Notes under the pieces: model-generated
The model's input: only the letters and a program-made list of their open reading frames with translations
What the model was told of the DNA's origin: nothing
The model's database searches: none
In this document: one piece after another, positions 45,401 to 54,200 of the stretch
Layout of the letters: the number at the start of each line of letters is the position of its first letter
Position numbering within the stretch: position 1 is the first letter of the stretch
Program-made: the position numbers and the translations under genes
NCBI RefSeq assembly: GCF_003003995.1
Contig: NZ_PVWF01000013.1
Coordinates: 1 to 61,143 of the forward strand
Source: Pleurocapsa sp. CCALA 161
GTDB lineage: Bacteria > Cyanobacteriota > Cyanobacteriia > Cyanobacteriales > Xenococcaceae
Length of the DNA: 61,143 nt
Direction: 5' to 3'

Positions 45401-46252
45401 CTAAGCTGCTACCTCTTGCCTAGCTAAAAGAACAGGACAAGGTGCTTTGATACGAATATAGTCAGATAAAGAACTACCTAATAAACGCTCAATATCTGGA
45501 AGGCTTTTAGCAATAGAAGGACGACGTTCAGGAGAACCCAAAACTAACAGGTCAATATTTCTAGCTTCAGCTAGACTACAGATCTTCTGTGCTGGTCTAC
45601 CACCTGTTACCAAACAGCGATATTGCAAACCCATACGTTTGACTTTGGCGATCGCTGGCGCTAAAATCGGATTACTTTCCATATCTGCTTGAGATAAGTT
45701 CACATTGGGATCTAAATCTGGATTAACCCTAGTCAAAAAGATCTCTGCATCTTGATAACCCTGTAGTAGAGATAAGGTAATTTCTAAAGCATAGTTTGCC
45801 GCAGGAGATTTATCGAGCGCCACCATAACTCGCTTGAGTTTTTTGATATAAATATCATCTTTTACCAACAACATTGAGCGATCGGTCAATTGAAATACAT
45901 ATTGACTCACAGAATTACTGAGAATCGACTGTAATTTACCTAAACCCCGCGAACCCATGATAATTAGATCGGCATCAACTTCTTGTGCTACCTTCAGCAC
46001 AGTAGTTTTGGGTTCACCTTCCTCAACCTTGCAGCTAGCTTCATCGCAATTTGTCCCTAGTTTCGCCACCAATTCACCAATTTTTGCTTGAGCTTCTTCT
46101 TGGGCTGCCGATTCTTCTTGGGTGGTTTTTGGCGAAATCACCTTCAAAATTGATACTTGAGCATTCTTAGTGGCGGGAAGCTCTAATAGTATTTTGAGCA
46201 TATCTTGAGCATTTTCTGCTCCAGAATCAGCGTATAGAATTTTGTTAATCAT
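45401..46252 (-). CDS. universal stress protein with two UspA domains
   Basis: A 283-residue tandem UspA protein, each domain about 140 residues and with an ATP-binding G-x2-G-x9-G(S/N)-like stretch: GSRGLGKLQSILSNSVS near residue 105 and GSPERRPSIAKSLPDIE near 240-256. Members are cytosolic stress-response proteins, some ATP-binding. The second domain reads GSPE where the motif usually has GSRG, so its nucleotide binding may differ. It is transcribed toward psaB, with a terminator between them. Confidence 0.92.
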   Translation of the reverse strand: MINKILYADSGAENAQDMLKILLELPATKNAQVSILKVISPKTTQEESAAQEEAQAKIGELVAKLGTNCDEASCKVEEGEPKTTVLKVAQEVDADLIIMGSRGLGKLQSILSNSVSQYVFQLTDRSMLLVKDDIYIKKLKRVMVALDKSPAANYALEITLSLLQGYQDAEIFLTRVNPDLDPNVNLSQADMESNPILAPAIAKVKRMGLQYRCLVTGGRPAQKICSLAEARNIDLLVLGSPERRPSIAKSLPDIERLLGSSLSDYIRIKAPCPVLLARQEVAA

Positions 46253-46556
46253 TTGTAAATTTACATTGTGATTTAATACCCGATGTATCTAGGTTACTGC
46301 TAATCATGACCTTCAAGATTATGAAAACTTATAAAACTTAATGACTAAGATGGAGTATTAAAATATTATTAAATGATCCAAGGTCAAAGCTTAGTCGCCC
46401 CTGTGAAACAGCGAAAAATAATTTTTATGACTTATCACTCAGAAATTAGTAGGTATGATTTGGAAGTTATCAAAGTAGAATATGGGATTAACTTTAATCT
46501 ACTGAAATGTTAGGTAGATTTAGATCTGGTGAACCCTAAAATTTGAATAGAGCAAC
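46253..46556. other. divergent region between usp and mazG
   Basis: 304 bases holding the promoters of usp (minus) and mazG (plus). It is AT-rich. A 46-codon open frame at 46373-46513 exists, but I see no reason to call it a gene. No operator stands out. Confidence 0.45.
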
Positions 46557-47402
46557 ATGAATTCTCCCTCAATGACCCAGCAGTCTGTTTTAGATGCCTT
46601 AAAGCGTTTGATTGAAGTAGTTGCTCAACTGAGATCCCCAAATGGGGGATGTCCTTGGGACTTGGCACAAACACCTCAGACTTTAATTCCCTACGTGATT
46701 GAAGAGGCTTACGAGGTGGTAGACGCGCTGCAAGCAGGAAACCAACAAGCGATCGCCGAAGAGTTAGGGGATTTATTGCTACAGGTGGTGTTGCAGACTC
46801 AAATCGCTAGTGAACATCAAAATTTTACTTTGGAGGATGTTGCTCAAGGTATTACGGCTAAGTTGATTCGTCGTCATCCCCATGTCTTTGGCGATGTACA
46901 GGTTAACAGTGCTGCCGAAGTTAATCAAAATTGGGAAGAGATTAAAGCAGCCGAAAAAGGGGAAAGTCCTGAACAAGCAAACTTACTTAGTCGGAAACTC
47001 GATCGCTATGCTCGTAGTCTTCCTCCCTTAACGGCAGGTATGAAAATATCAATTAAGGCAGCAGCAGCAGGTTTTGAATGGTCAGATATTGACGGAGTTT
47101 GGAGCAAATTTACTGAAGAGTTGGGAGAGTTCCAAGAGGCTCTAACGACCAACGATAAAACTCATCAACAGGAAGAATTAGGCGATTTACTCTTCACGAT
47201 TATTAATCTTGCTCGTTGGTACGATTTAGACCCTTTTGCTGCTTTACAGGGAACAAACCGCCGTTTTATTCAACGCCTAGAGCTGATGGAAAAGTTCGCC
47301 CCTCGTCCTTTAACAGAATATGATTTAGAAAAATTAGAATCTTTGTGGCAACAAGCCAAGACACAGTTAAAACATGGCACACAAGAACAGAATTTAACAT
47401 GA
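46557..47402 (+). CDS. mazG: nucleoside triphosphate pyrophosphohydrolase
   Basis: A 281-residue MazG protein that hydrolyses NTPs to NMP and pyrophosphate, clearing non-canonical nucleotides or reducing (p)ppGpp precursors. It has two MazG repeats: the first with GGCPWDLAQTPQTL, EEAYEVVDAL and EELGDLLLQV (about residues 30-75), the second with EELGEFQEAL and EELGDLLFTI (about 187-215). Length and the doubled acidic EExxE/ExxD motif fit the E. coli type. Its stop codon overlaps the next gene's ATG by four bases (ATGA). Confidence 0.95.
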   Translation: MNSPSMTQQSVLDALKRLIEVVAQLRSPNGGCPWDLAQTPQTLIPYVIEEAYEVVDALQAGNQQAIAEELGDLLLQVVLQTQIASEHQNFTLEDVAQGITAKLIRRHPHVFGDVQVNSAAEVNQNWEEIKAAEKGESPEQANLLSRKLDRYARSLPPLTAGMKISIKAAAAGFEWSDIDGVWSKFTEELGEFQEALTTNDKTHQQEELGDLLFTIINLARWYDLDPFAALQGTNRRFIQRLELMEKFAPRPLTEYDLEKLESLWQQAKTQLKHGTQEQNLT

Positions 47403-48568
47403 CCACATACGACTGGATAGTAATTGGGGCAGGAATAACTGGTGCTAGTCTCGCCTATGAATTGAGTCGACAAAACCTGACAGTCTTGCTGTTAGAAAAA
47501 GATCCCCAGCCAGATAATGCCACTCTATATAGTTACGGCGGTTTAGCCTATTGGTCAGGCACGGACGAACTTACTTGTACTCTTGCTCAAGAAGGTATTG
47601 AACTACATCGCGATTTAAGTGTCGAACTAGATGCAGATACGGAATTTAGGGAATTGGATTTAGTTTTAACTATTGATCGCCAAGATGATCCTGAAGCCAT
47701 AGCGCAGAATTATGAGCGCTTTGCGATTACTCCAGAATTACTTAACGTCCAGGATGCTTGTACTCTAGAGCCATTGCTGAATCCTAATGCCATTTCAGGA
47801 GTTCTTAAGCTACCTCATGCTCATATCCAGGCACAAAAGACCACTAATGCCTACATTCAAGCCATGATTCGTCATAGAGGAAAGGTGATCTATGAGCAGG
47901 TGGTAGGGCTGGTGCGCCAAGGCAATAGAATTACTGGCGTTACTACCAAGACAAATATTTATTCTGGGAATAATACTATTGTTTGTGCGGGAGGATTATC
48001 GCAATCGCTATTGCAGCAAGCAGGGATTAAAGTAAATAATTATTTTACTCACGCGCAGCTAATTATGACTCCTCCCGTAGATTTGGAGTTGGCTACCGTA
48101 GTGATGCCTGCCGTTCAGCAGAGATTTAGGCTAGAAGCTCAACCAGCTGCTATAGATCCTGGACATCAATCAACCAGGGTAATCTTAGACCCTGGAGCAG
48201 TTCAGTTTATGGATGGTAGTCTTTGTCTGGGTCAAATTAGCTCCATCACCGAAAACCCCCAGGCTAAATTTGATTTAGCGATCGCTGAAGCTCAAATTCG
48301 CCAACAGGTAGGTAATGTCTTACCTTTACTAGAAGATCTTCCAGGTACTTGTCATAGTTGTTTGGTAGCGTTTAATAATCAAGGAATTGCTTTGGTCGGA
48401 AATTTAGCCGACATTTCAGGACTGTATCTGTTTTCTGGCTTTACTAATACCTTGGTCTATGCGCCTGTTGTGGCTAGACGTTTTGCCCAAGCTCAAACAG
48501 GAGCAGCAGATCAAATTATCGAGCAGCTACAGCTAACTGTAAATAAAGTTGCTTCGCTTCAGCTATAA
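47399..48568 (+). CDS. FAD-dependent oxidoreductase, DAO (glycine/D-amino-acid oxidase-like) family
   Basis: A 389-residue FAD enzyme. The ATG at 47399 is chosen because the first residues after it are the FAD-binding fold (TTYDWIVIGAGITGASLAYELS) and it overlaps the mazG stop as ATGA, indicating translational coupling. A longer frame starts earlier, inside mazG. The family includes glycine oxidase, sarcosine oxidase and ThiO. The C-terminal LYLFSGFTNTLVYAP is the second FAD-contact region. Substrate not assigned. The cell may use it to oxidise amines. Confidence 0.88.
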   Translation: MTTYDWIVIGAGITGASLAYELSRQNLTVLLLEKDPQPDNATLYSYGGLAYWSGTDELTCTLAQEGIELHRDLSVELDADTEFRELDLVLTIDRQDDPEAIAQNYERFAITPELLNVQDACTLEPLLNPNAISGVLKLPHAHIQAQKTTNAYIQAMIRHRGKVIYEQVVGLVRQGNRITGVTTKTNIYSGNNTIVCAGGLSQSLLQQAGIKVNNYFTHAQLIMTPPVDLELATVVMPAVQQRFRLEAQPAAIDPGHQSTRVILDPGAVQFMDGSLCLGQISSITENPQAKFDLAIAEAQIRQQVGNVLPLLEDLPGTCHSCLVAFNNQGIALVGNLADISGLYLFSGFTNTLVYAPVVARRFAQAQTGAADQIIEQLQLTVNKVASLQL

Positions 48569-48616
48569 GCTTTTCCTTGATGGCACAGATCAAGAGAGGC
48601 TAGGTACGAGACTAAA

Positions 48617-49483
48617 TTAATGTTGTAAGTGTTGTAGCCAGCTTCTCGTTCCAAATGATAGACAAGAGCGACTAGCAATCTTTGCTGCCCGCTTTAAAGC
48701 AGTAGTAAAATTATCCTGCAAAATATAATGACAAAATGCACCATGAAAAATATCCCCTGCGCCTAAAGTATCCACAGGCTTGATTGCAGGGACAGGGATA
48801 GTAGAGTTGCGGTCTTGCTCTCGATATCTAATTGCTTGCTCTCCTTGAGTGATGGCAATGTATTTTATGCCACAATCTTGTAAAAAATCAAACACATCTT
48901 CTCTCTGCTGACATGGTGGGGGGTAAAAGTTGGCTGAACAAATAGCGTAGTCTACCCAGAAAAGCAATTCCTCTAGTCCTGGTTTCCAGCTACCACCATC
49001 AAGAATAACAGGAATTTGTCTGGTTTTAGCGATCGCCGCAACTTTCAAACTAACCTCTAGCTGATGTCCATCAAGTAAAACCAGATCGATATTAGTCAGC
49101 AAATCTGGTGCAACTATTTCAGGGTTAGCCTGAGACTTTACTGCATTGAGGGAAATAATTGAACGCTCTCCCGTAGCTGCGGTGACAATAATCGAGGACA
49201 CAGGAGGAGTATCGCTCTTGTCTGGTATTAAATCTACTGTGGCAACACCCTGCTGTGCTAGATCGCTTTTGATTAATTCAGTTAACGGATGTTTTCCTAG
49301 TACAGAAAGTAATTTAGCTTGATTGCCAAAATAGTTAAAAGTAACAGCAGCATTAGTTGCGGGTCCTCCTGCTACCGTAAGATATTCCTGCGCCACTAGT
49401 TTTTGATTTGCTTGCACAGGGCGATCGCTTAAGTAAATAAAATCTAAGGTGGTTAAACCTACAAATAGCCCTCGATATGTCAT
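48617..49483 (-). CDS. PfkB-family carbohydrate/nucleoside kinase
   Basis: A 288-residue ribokinase-like enzyme. It has the first PfkB signature (AGGPATNAAVTFNYFGNQAKLLS) near residues 38-60 and the second, PVDTLGAGDIFHGAF, near 234-248 with the catalytic Asp in GAGD. It phosphorylates a sugar or nucleoside; ribokinase, 2-keto-3-deoxygluconate kinase and fructokinase are in range and cannot be separated here. It converges with the FAD oxidase gene. A 15-base tandem repeat lies in its upstream region. Confidence 0.9.
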   Translation of the reverse strand: MTYRGLFVGLTTLDFIYLSDRPVQANQKLVAQEYLTVAGGPATNAAVTFNYFGNQAKLLSVLGKHPLTELIKSDLAQQGVATVDLIPDKSDTPPVSSIIVTAATGERSIISLNAVKSQANPEIVAPDLLTNIDLVLLDGHQLEVSLKVAAIAKTRQIPVILDGGSWKPGLEELLFWVDYAICSANFYPPPCQQREDVFDFLQDCGIKYIAITQGEQAIRYREQDRNSTIPVPAIKPVDTLGAGDIFHGAFCHYILQDNFTTALKRAAKIASRSCLSFGTRSWLQHLQH

Positions 49484-49511
49484 GAGGCAGTTTTGAAATT
49501 AAGATACCGAT

Positions 49512-49541
49512 ATTTAACCTGTAAATATTTAACCTGCAAAT
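49512..49541. repeat. 15-base tandem repeat upstream of the PfkB gene
   Basis: ATTTAACCTGTAAAT is followed directly by ATTTAACCTGCAAAT (one mismatch), about 30 bases upstream of the PfkB start on the minus strand. It could be a paired binding site or a slippage duplication. Confidence 0.55.
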
Positions 49542-49618
49542 TTGTCAATTTAGTCAGGCAACAAACTTTATTTTACAGCGATCGCCCATTTTAGTGAGCA
49601 TTGAGGTTTTATCGCTGC

Positions 49619-50350
49619 TTAGACAATATCAAACTGCTCACCTGTAACCACATCAGCACTGCTACCGCTAGCAATATCAACATCGTTTAAAGTCACTTGT
49701 TGACCAAAAATATCTGTTACCACCAAATCTTGTGCTTCTGATATAGCAGAGCCAGTATTCAAGACAAAACGATTATCCGACCCTCGTTCCAAAGGAACTA
49801 GACTACCATCCTCTTCCAGTAAATCGACGCTTTCGACTGGATTGCGATGATTATTAAGTCTAATAGCTCCATAATAGGGATTAGATTCGGGGATGCCCTC
49901 AACTACAATACCTTGACCAATACTGTTACCATAAGGAGTCACAAAATTGTCATCGGGACTAATTAATTTATATTCTATATCTACTACCCCGTCTACAGGA
50001 TCGGCAACTTCAAAAAATGCTTCTGCACTAAGGTCTAAGCCATCAGCGCGTTCATATAACAGATCTGAAACTTGAACTATAATAGGTGCAGCGCCATCTG
50101 TTTGTTTAGGACCTGACACCTCCAAAAAAGCTCCACTAGCTTCAGATGCATTCCACTGAACATTATTAATGGCGGTAATACCGGCTAATGCGTCTCCAGA
50201 AAGAACGTCATAACCAGAGTTACCTTTTCCTCCCGCAGGATTAGCTGCATCGTAGAAAGTTGCTCTACCCTGATAGGTCTGACCTGATTCTAGCTCTGGA
50301 CTGATATTAACGTCGATTGGTTGTTGGACGTTGGGTACTACTGCTTGCAT
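49619..50350 (-). CDS. expansin-like protein (two-domain, EXLX type)
   Basis: A 243-residue protein matching the bacterial expansin plan, as I recall it from Bacillus EXLX1. Domain 1 has a GRATFYD start (T31), ITAINNVQWN, SGAFLEVSGPK, VQVSDLLYERADGLDLSAEAF with D96 and D106 at the positions of the functional Asp71 and Asp82. Domain 2 has YYGAIRLNNHRNPVESV with Y159-Y160 where EXLX1 has a Trp pair. The third binding aromatic (Y157) is not visible. Expansins loosen cellulose non-hydrolytically. There is no Sec signal; the FDIV end could be a type I secretion signal, inference only. Confidence 0.85.
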   Translation of the reverse strand: MQAVVPNVQQPIDVNISPELESGQTYQGRATFYDAANPAGGKGNSGYDVLSGDALAGITAINNVQWNASEASGAFLEVSGPKQTDGAAPIIVQVSDLLYERADGLDLSAEAFFEVADPVDGVVDIEYKLISPDDNFVTPYGNSIGQGIVVEGIPESNPYYGAIRLNNHRNPVESVDLLEEDGSLVPLERGSDNRFVLNTGSAISEAQDLVVTDIFGQQVTLNDVDIASGSSADVVTGEQFDIV

Positions 50351-50540
50351 GTCTTTAAATTCTCATAATGAGGTGTAACGATCCATGCCTAAATACCTAA
50401 GAAACTGCCAAGTAACCTTAAGTTGTTTTTTGTGAATCGTTAACCAGTTTATATTTACCAATAGTTCTGGACGTTACCAAAATGATGTAAATTTTTGGTC
50501 AAGACATTTAGATAAAATATTTAATATTAGCGATTGAGTC

Positions 50541-50562
50541 CTAGTAAATTACTAGTTTTTTT
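50541..50562 (+). terminator. plus-oriented terminator-like hairpin
   Basis: CTAGTA-AAT-TACTAG followed by seven T on the plus strand. It faces the opposite way from both flanking genes, directly next to the minus-strand terminator of the phosphohexomutase gene. It may stop antisense transcription from the expansin side. Confidence 0.5.
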
Positions 50563-50566
50563 AAGT

Positions 50567-50602
50567 AAAAAAAGCAAGGGTACTCGTGCTGAGATCCTTG
50601 CT
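50567..50602 (-). terminator. terminator of the phosphohexomutase gene
   Basis: On the minus strand AGCAAGG/CCTTGCT with a 16-base loop is followed by TTTTTTT, 77 bases after the gene stop. It separates the phosphohexomutase from the expansin-like gene, so the latter has its own promoter. Confidence 0.8.
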
Positions 50603-50678
50603 AACGAAGATTTATCACCAAGTTTATAGCTTAGAGCTAGGGCGAAGCTCCTTTGTCGATCGCTTTCTCCTCAAGTAG

Positions 50679-52118
50679 TTATGAATTTGCCCAATCTCTT
50701 GCCCATTCAAGCACTTTTTGCACTTCTGACATAGTAGTAGCCTGACAATAAAGACGTAATACAGGTTCAGTGCCACTAAAGCGAATTAACAACCAAGTGT
50801 TATCATCCATTCTGAATTTGTAACCATCAACGTCAAGACAATCTACGACGGACATTCCAGCAACTTCTTGAGGAGTTTCTTGTTGCAAACGTGCTAATAA
50901 CTTGGCGCGAACTTCCATGTTTGCTAAGGGGAGATCGATGCGATCGTAATGCGCAGTAAAATCGGTCTTTTGCTGTAATCGCCTATAGATTGCGCCCAGC
51001 TCTTCTCCCGACTCAACTACTGCTTCTAGGACGTACAAAGCCGATAAGAGGGCATCACGTTCGGGTATATGGGTGCCATAACCGATACCTCCTGATTCTT
51101 CTCCACCAATCATTACTTCTGCCTGAAGCATCCTATCGCCAATATATTTATAACCAATTGGCGTTTCATATACCGATCGCTCATAGCATTTAGCTAAGCG
51201 AGGAATCAGATCCGAACCACTAACAGTTTTAACAATCTCTCCAGTAAAACCTTTGCGTTCTGCCAAATGCTCAATCAAAATCGGAATTAATACCTGCGAA
51301 CTGAGAAAATTTCCTGCTGCATCAGCCCCTGCAATGCGATCGCTATCGCCATCAAATACTAACCCTACCCGCAGACTATGAGGGTAATCTTTAGCCCCTG
51401 CTTTAATTGCTTTGAAAAAATCAGGTAGATATTTCGGTAGAGGTTCAGGTGCGCCACCGCCAAATAAAGGATCGCGATCGCTATTTATTTCTGATACAGG
51501 ACACCCTAATAGACGTTCCATTCCCGAAGCTGCTGCACCGTGCATTACATCCACATAGACCTTCAGTTTCTCGGCAACAATAGCGCTTTTAATTGCTGCA
51601 ATATCAACTTTTTGCTGCAACCCCTGACAATAACTTGCCCACGGATCAAACATCTCTAGCTTACCTGGCTTTTCGGCGGGAGGTAAAGACTGACCAAGTT
51701 TAGCCTCGATTTGTTCGGTAATTTCTGGTGGCACAGATCCACCAAAAGCACTTTTAACTTTTAATCCCAAATATGTAGCAGGATTATGAGATGCCGTCAT
51801 CACAATTGCACCCAGAGCATGATGAGCTTTCGCTGCCCAACTAAAGGCAGGAGTGGGGGCAAAACACTCAGACAATAAAACATCAAATCCCGCTTCTTGT
51901 ATTACTGTTGCGGTTAACTTAGCAAAATCTTCTGCCATAAAGCGGCGATCGTAACCTACAATCACAGTACGATTATTAGCAATATCTCCGTAGTTATCTG
52001 CCAAAACTTGAGCTGCCAGTGGTGCTAGCATAGCAACACGTTCAAAAGTAAAGTCAGCCGCAATCACTCCACGCCAACCATCCGTACCAAACTTGATGGG
52101 ATTAACAGTAAAAGCCAT
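50679..52118 (-). CDS. phosphoglucomutase/phosphomannomutase family protein
   Basis: A 479-residue alpha-D-phosphohexomutase that interconverts hexose 1- and 6-phosphates, feeding nucleotide-sugar or glycogen metabolism. It has the active-site Ser loop TASHNPATYLG near residue 105, the metal loop DGDSDR near 260, the sugar-specificity loop GEESGGIG near 335 and the phosphate loop RFSGTEPVLRLY near 455. Pgm, ManB and GlmM are hard to separate by eye. Its first domain (KFGTDGWRGVIAADF) is typical of cyanobacterial members annotated as phosphoglucomutase. Confidence 0.92.
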   Translation of the reverse strand: MAFTVNPIKFGTDGWRGVIAADFTFERVAMLAPLAAQVLADNYGDIANNRTVIVGYDRRFMAEDFAKLTATVIQEAGFDVLLSECFAPTPAFSWAAKAHHALGAIVMTASHNPATYLGLKVKSAFGGSVPPEITEQIEAKLGQSLPPAEKPGKLEMFDPWASYCQGLQQKVDIAAIKSAIVAEKLKVYVDVMHGAAASGMERLLGCPVSEINSDRDPLFGGGAPEPLPKYLPDFFKAIKAGAKDYPHSLRVGLVFDGDSDRIAGADAAGNFLSSQVLIPILIEHLAERKGFTGEIVKTVSGSDLIPRLAKCYERSVYETPIGYKYIGDRMLQAEVMIGGEESGGIGYGTHIPERDALLSALYVLEAVVESGEELGAIYRRLQQKTDFTAHYDRIDLPLANMEVRAKLLARLQQETPQEVAGMSVVDCLDVDGYKFRMDDNTWLLIRFSGTEPVLRLYCQATTMSEVQKVLEWARDWANS

Positions 52119-52323
52119 AAAACTAAAAATTTAGTAACTTTAGAAATAACACCTTCCAGATTAACTGTTTCTACGGGGTTTGAAAACTACAAAGTTACAC
52201 TCGTTTGGCGATCGCAATTAGTTATAATTATTACTGCAAGTTTTGTCCAAAATTCATCTGCTTGATTAAGCTATGGATTGAATACTTGACGGTTGATGGT
52301 CTAGATTTAACTAAAGGTATGCT

Positions 52324-52659
52324 TTAAACTTCTTCCGATTCAAGCCGTTGTTCAACATTTTCTTCGCTCAACTCTAAATTTTTTAATAAATCTATTAATC
52401 TCATACGCTCAATATAGGGCCAACCACCTTTTTCCTCTATATCTTTAACAAACTGATATAAATCATGGCGCGTTTGTGGTAATGCTGATTCAAAATAATT
52501 AATTCTAATTTGACGATGAATCTGTTCCAAATCTCGTAACAATGATAGTAAGAAAAGACTGTCGTTTTGGTTTTCTTTTGCCAAGGCACAAAGATCTTGA
52601 GCTGTGTCCGTTAATAAGCTGATTGAATCGATTGCGTTGATGTCTTGATCTTGAGTCAT
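52324..52659 (-). CDS. small helical hypothetical protein
   Basis: About 111 residues, starting at the ATG at 52659 (a TTG nine bases upstream extends it); GGGG lies just before. It is acidic, all-helical, with Leu-rich heptad-like stretches (SLFLLSLLRDLEQIHRQIR, RMRLIDLLKNLEL). No signal peptide or membrane helix. It is convergent with nothing nearby and divergent from psbO. I recognise no family; a protein-protein interaction role is a guess only. Confidence 0.6.
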   Translation of the reverse strand: MTQDQDINAIDSISLLTDTAQDLCALAKENQNDSLFLLSLLRDLEQIHRQIRINYFESALPQTRHDLYQFVKDIEEKGGWPYIERMRLIDLLKNLELSEENVEQRLESEEV

Positions 52660-52917
52660 GTACCCCAAATGAGCTTAAAAATGAACTTTGTCTACTTTAT
52701 ACAAGATGTACACTAATCTTAAACTGATTACAGAACAGTTGTTAACAAATTAGATAGCTTGTTGAATAGAATATTTTTGGGCGATCGGCTTATTATGTAG
52801 TCCTTCTTTGGTAGAGTAGATAGCATCTATAAAAATGGCTAATTTCATATGAACAGCCTATTTGCAGCATCTTTCGCTCTCGATGTTAAATTTAAAATTG
52901 ACAAAATGAAGTTGATT

Positions 52918-53745
52918 ATGAGAAACCGTTCAATTATTGCTTGTTTCCTAGCATTATGTTTAGGAGTACTAACCGCCTGTAGTAATTCTAGTGATGTCAG
53001 CAGAAATGAGCTGACCTATGACGATATTGTCAATACTGGAATTGCCAACACTTGCTTAGAATTACCCGATAGTAGTCGTGGCACTATTGCTATTGAATCA
53101 GGTAAAAAATATGCTATCCGCGATTTGTGTATAGAACCTAGAGAATATTTCGTTAAAGAAGAACCCGTTAGCAAACGTCAAAAAGCTGAATACATCCAAG
53201 GTAAGTTATTGACTAGGTATACTTCTAGTCTCGACCAGATTCAAGGAACTATTGACAGTAATGCTGATGGAACTTTAACCTTTACTGAAATTGATGGGAT
53301 TGATTTTCAACCTGCTACTGTTTTGTTACCTGGTGGAAAAGAAGTTCCCTTCATGTTTACGATCAAGCAATTCCAAGGAACTACTACAGCAAGTGCAGAC
53401 AGCATTAATACCTCAACTGACTTTGAAGGTGAATTTAACGTTCCTTCCTATCGCGGACAAGTTTTCCTCGATCCCAAAGGACGTAGCCTCGCTAGTGGTT
53501 ACGACAATGCTGTAGCGTTGCCTGGACTAGCAGATGACCAAAGATTTTCTAATGCCAACGTTAAAGAATTTGTTTCCCGCAAAGGCAAAATGTCGCTTAA
53601 CGTCACTAAAATTGATGGTGACACAGGAGAAATTGCTGGGGTATTTGAAAGTGAACAGCCTTCTGCCACTGACTTAGGCGCCGAAGAACCAGAAGAAGTT
53701 AAAGTTCGTGGTATTTTCTACGGCAGAGTTGTCTCAAACGCCTAA
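52918..53745 (+). CDS. psbO: photosystem II manganese-stabilizing protein (33 kDa)
   Basis: An extrinsic lumenal subunit that stabilises the Mn4CaO5 cluster of oxygen evolution. The likely start is the ATG at 52918, giving 275 residues as in other cyanobacteria; in-frame ATGs at 52906 and 52849 would lengthen the signal. The N-terminus is a lipoprotein-type signal ending LTAC at Cys21. The mature domain has TYDDIVNTGIANTC, the second Cys in RDLCIEP and REYFVKEE, and GRGIFYGR-like end (VRGIFYGRVV). A strong terminator follows. Confidence 0.96.
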   Translation: MRNRSIIACFLALCLGVLTACSNSSDVSRNELTYDDIVNTGIANTCLELPDSSRGTIAIESGKKYAIRDLCIEPREYFVKEEPVSKRQKAEYIQGKLLTRYTSSLDQIQGTIDSNADGTLTFTEIDGIDFQPATVLLPGGKEVPFMFTIKQFQGTTTASADSINTSTDFEGEFNVPSYRGQVFLDPKGRSLASGYDNAVALPGLADDQRFSNANVKEFVSRKGKMSLNVTKIDGDTGEIAGVFESEQPSATDLGAEEPEEVKVRGIFYGRVVSNA

Positions 53746-53813
53746 AAACAAATCCATTGCCCCAGAAATCTTGAGTAGAGTGGCAATTAACCGCAAGCAA
53801 ATTAGGTCTATTA

Positions 53814-53833
53814 GGGGCAAATGCCCCTTTTTT
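53814..53833 (+). terminator. psbO terminator
   Basis: GGGGC-AAAT-GCCCC followed by TTTTTT, 69 bases after the psbO stop. A compact, GC-rich, factor-independent terminator. Confidence 0.93.
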
Positions 53834-54035
53834 GTGCCTATACTTGCTTTAGAAGAGCAAAAGCTAAAAGCTTTTTTGATAACCATTGATTCCGCATTAG
53901 TAATGTCATCTTTTTGCTCCAGAATCACCAATAAAAACTCGTACCTATGTTTTATTGTTCTGCAAGTCTCTTAATCCCTGCGTAAGATTTTTGAAAAATC
54001 AATTTTTGGGACTGAGTAAAGAGAACAAAGTTTTG

Positions 54036-54200
54036 CTAAACATAAAGGTTGGAAATTAAATCTAATTTATTAGTTTCTACTCGACTAATAGCCAAAACAT
54101 CATCTAGCAATTGCACCATATTTTTGACTAAATTTTGAATTCGTCGAAGACTTTGCGATCGCTTATTAGCATCTTGCCAAACAATAGCCGAATTTTTTAT
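54036..54200 (-). pseudogene. fragment of a sensor histidine kinase (HisKA dimerisation helices)
   Basis: Minus-strand reading gives RSQSLRRIQNLVKNMVQLL, then DDVLAISRVETNKLDL. This is the second half of a HisKA domain as found in cyanobacterial hybrid kinases, where the LLDDVL-x-R-x-E-x-x-K pattern is characteristic. The phospho-His helix upstream and the ATPase domain downstream are missing; the frame closes at a TAG after NLY. It is a clear remnant of a lost kinase gene, about 290 bases past the psbO stop. Confidence 0.75.

Larger units (their letters stand above)
50351..50678. other. intergenic region between the phosphohexomutase and expansin-like genes
   Basis: 328 bases holding two hairpins (50541-50562 and 50567-50602), each with its own T-tract in opposite directions, and presumably the expansin-gene promoter, since both flanking genes are on the minus strand. 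No gene is visible. Confidence 0.5.

Noticed and set aside
46373-46513. 46-codon frame between usp and mazG
   Set aside because: No similarity or ribosome site; too short to separate from chance in AT-rich DNA.
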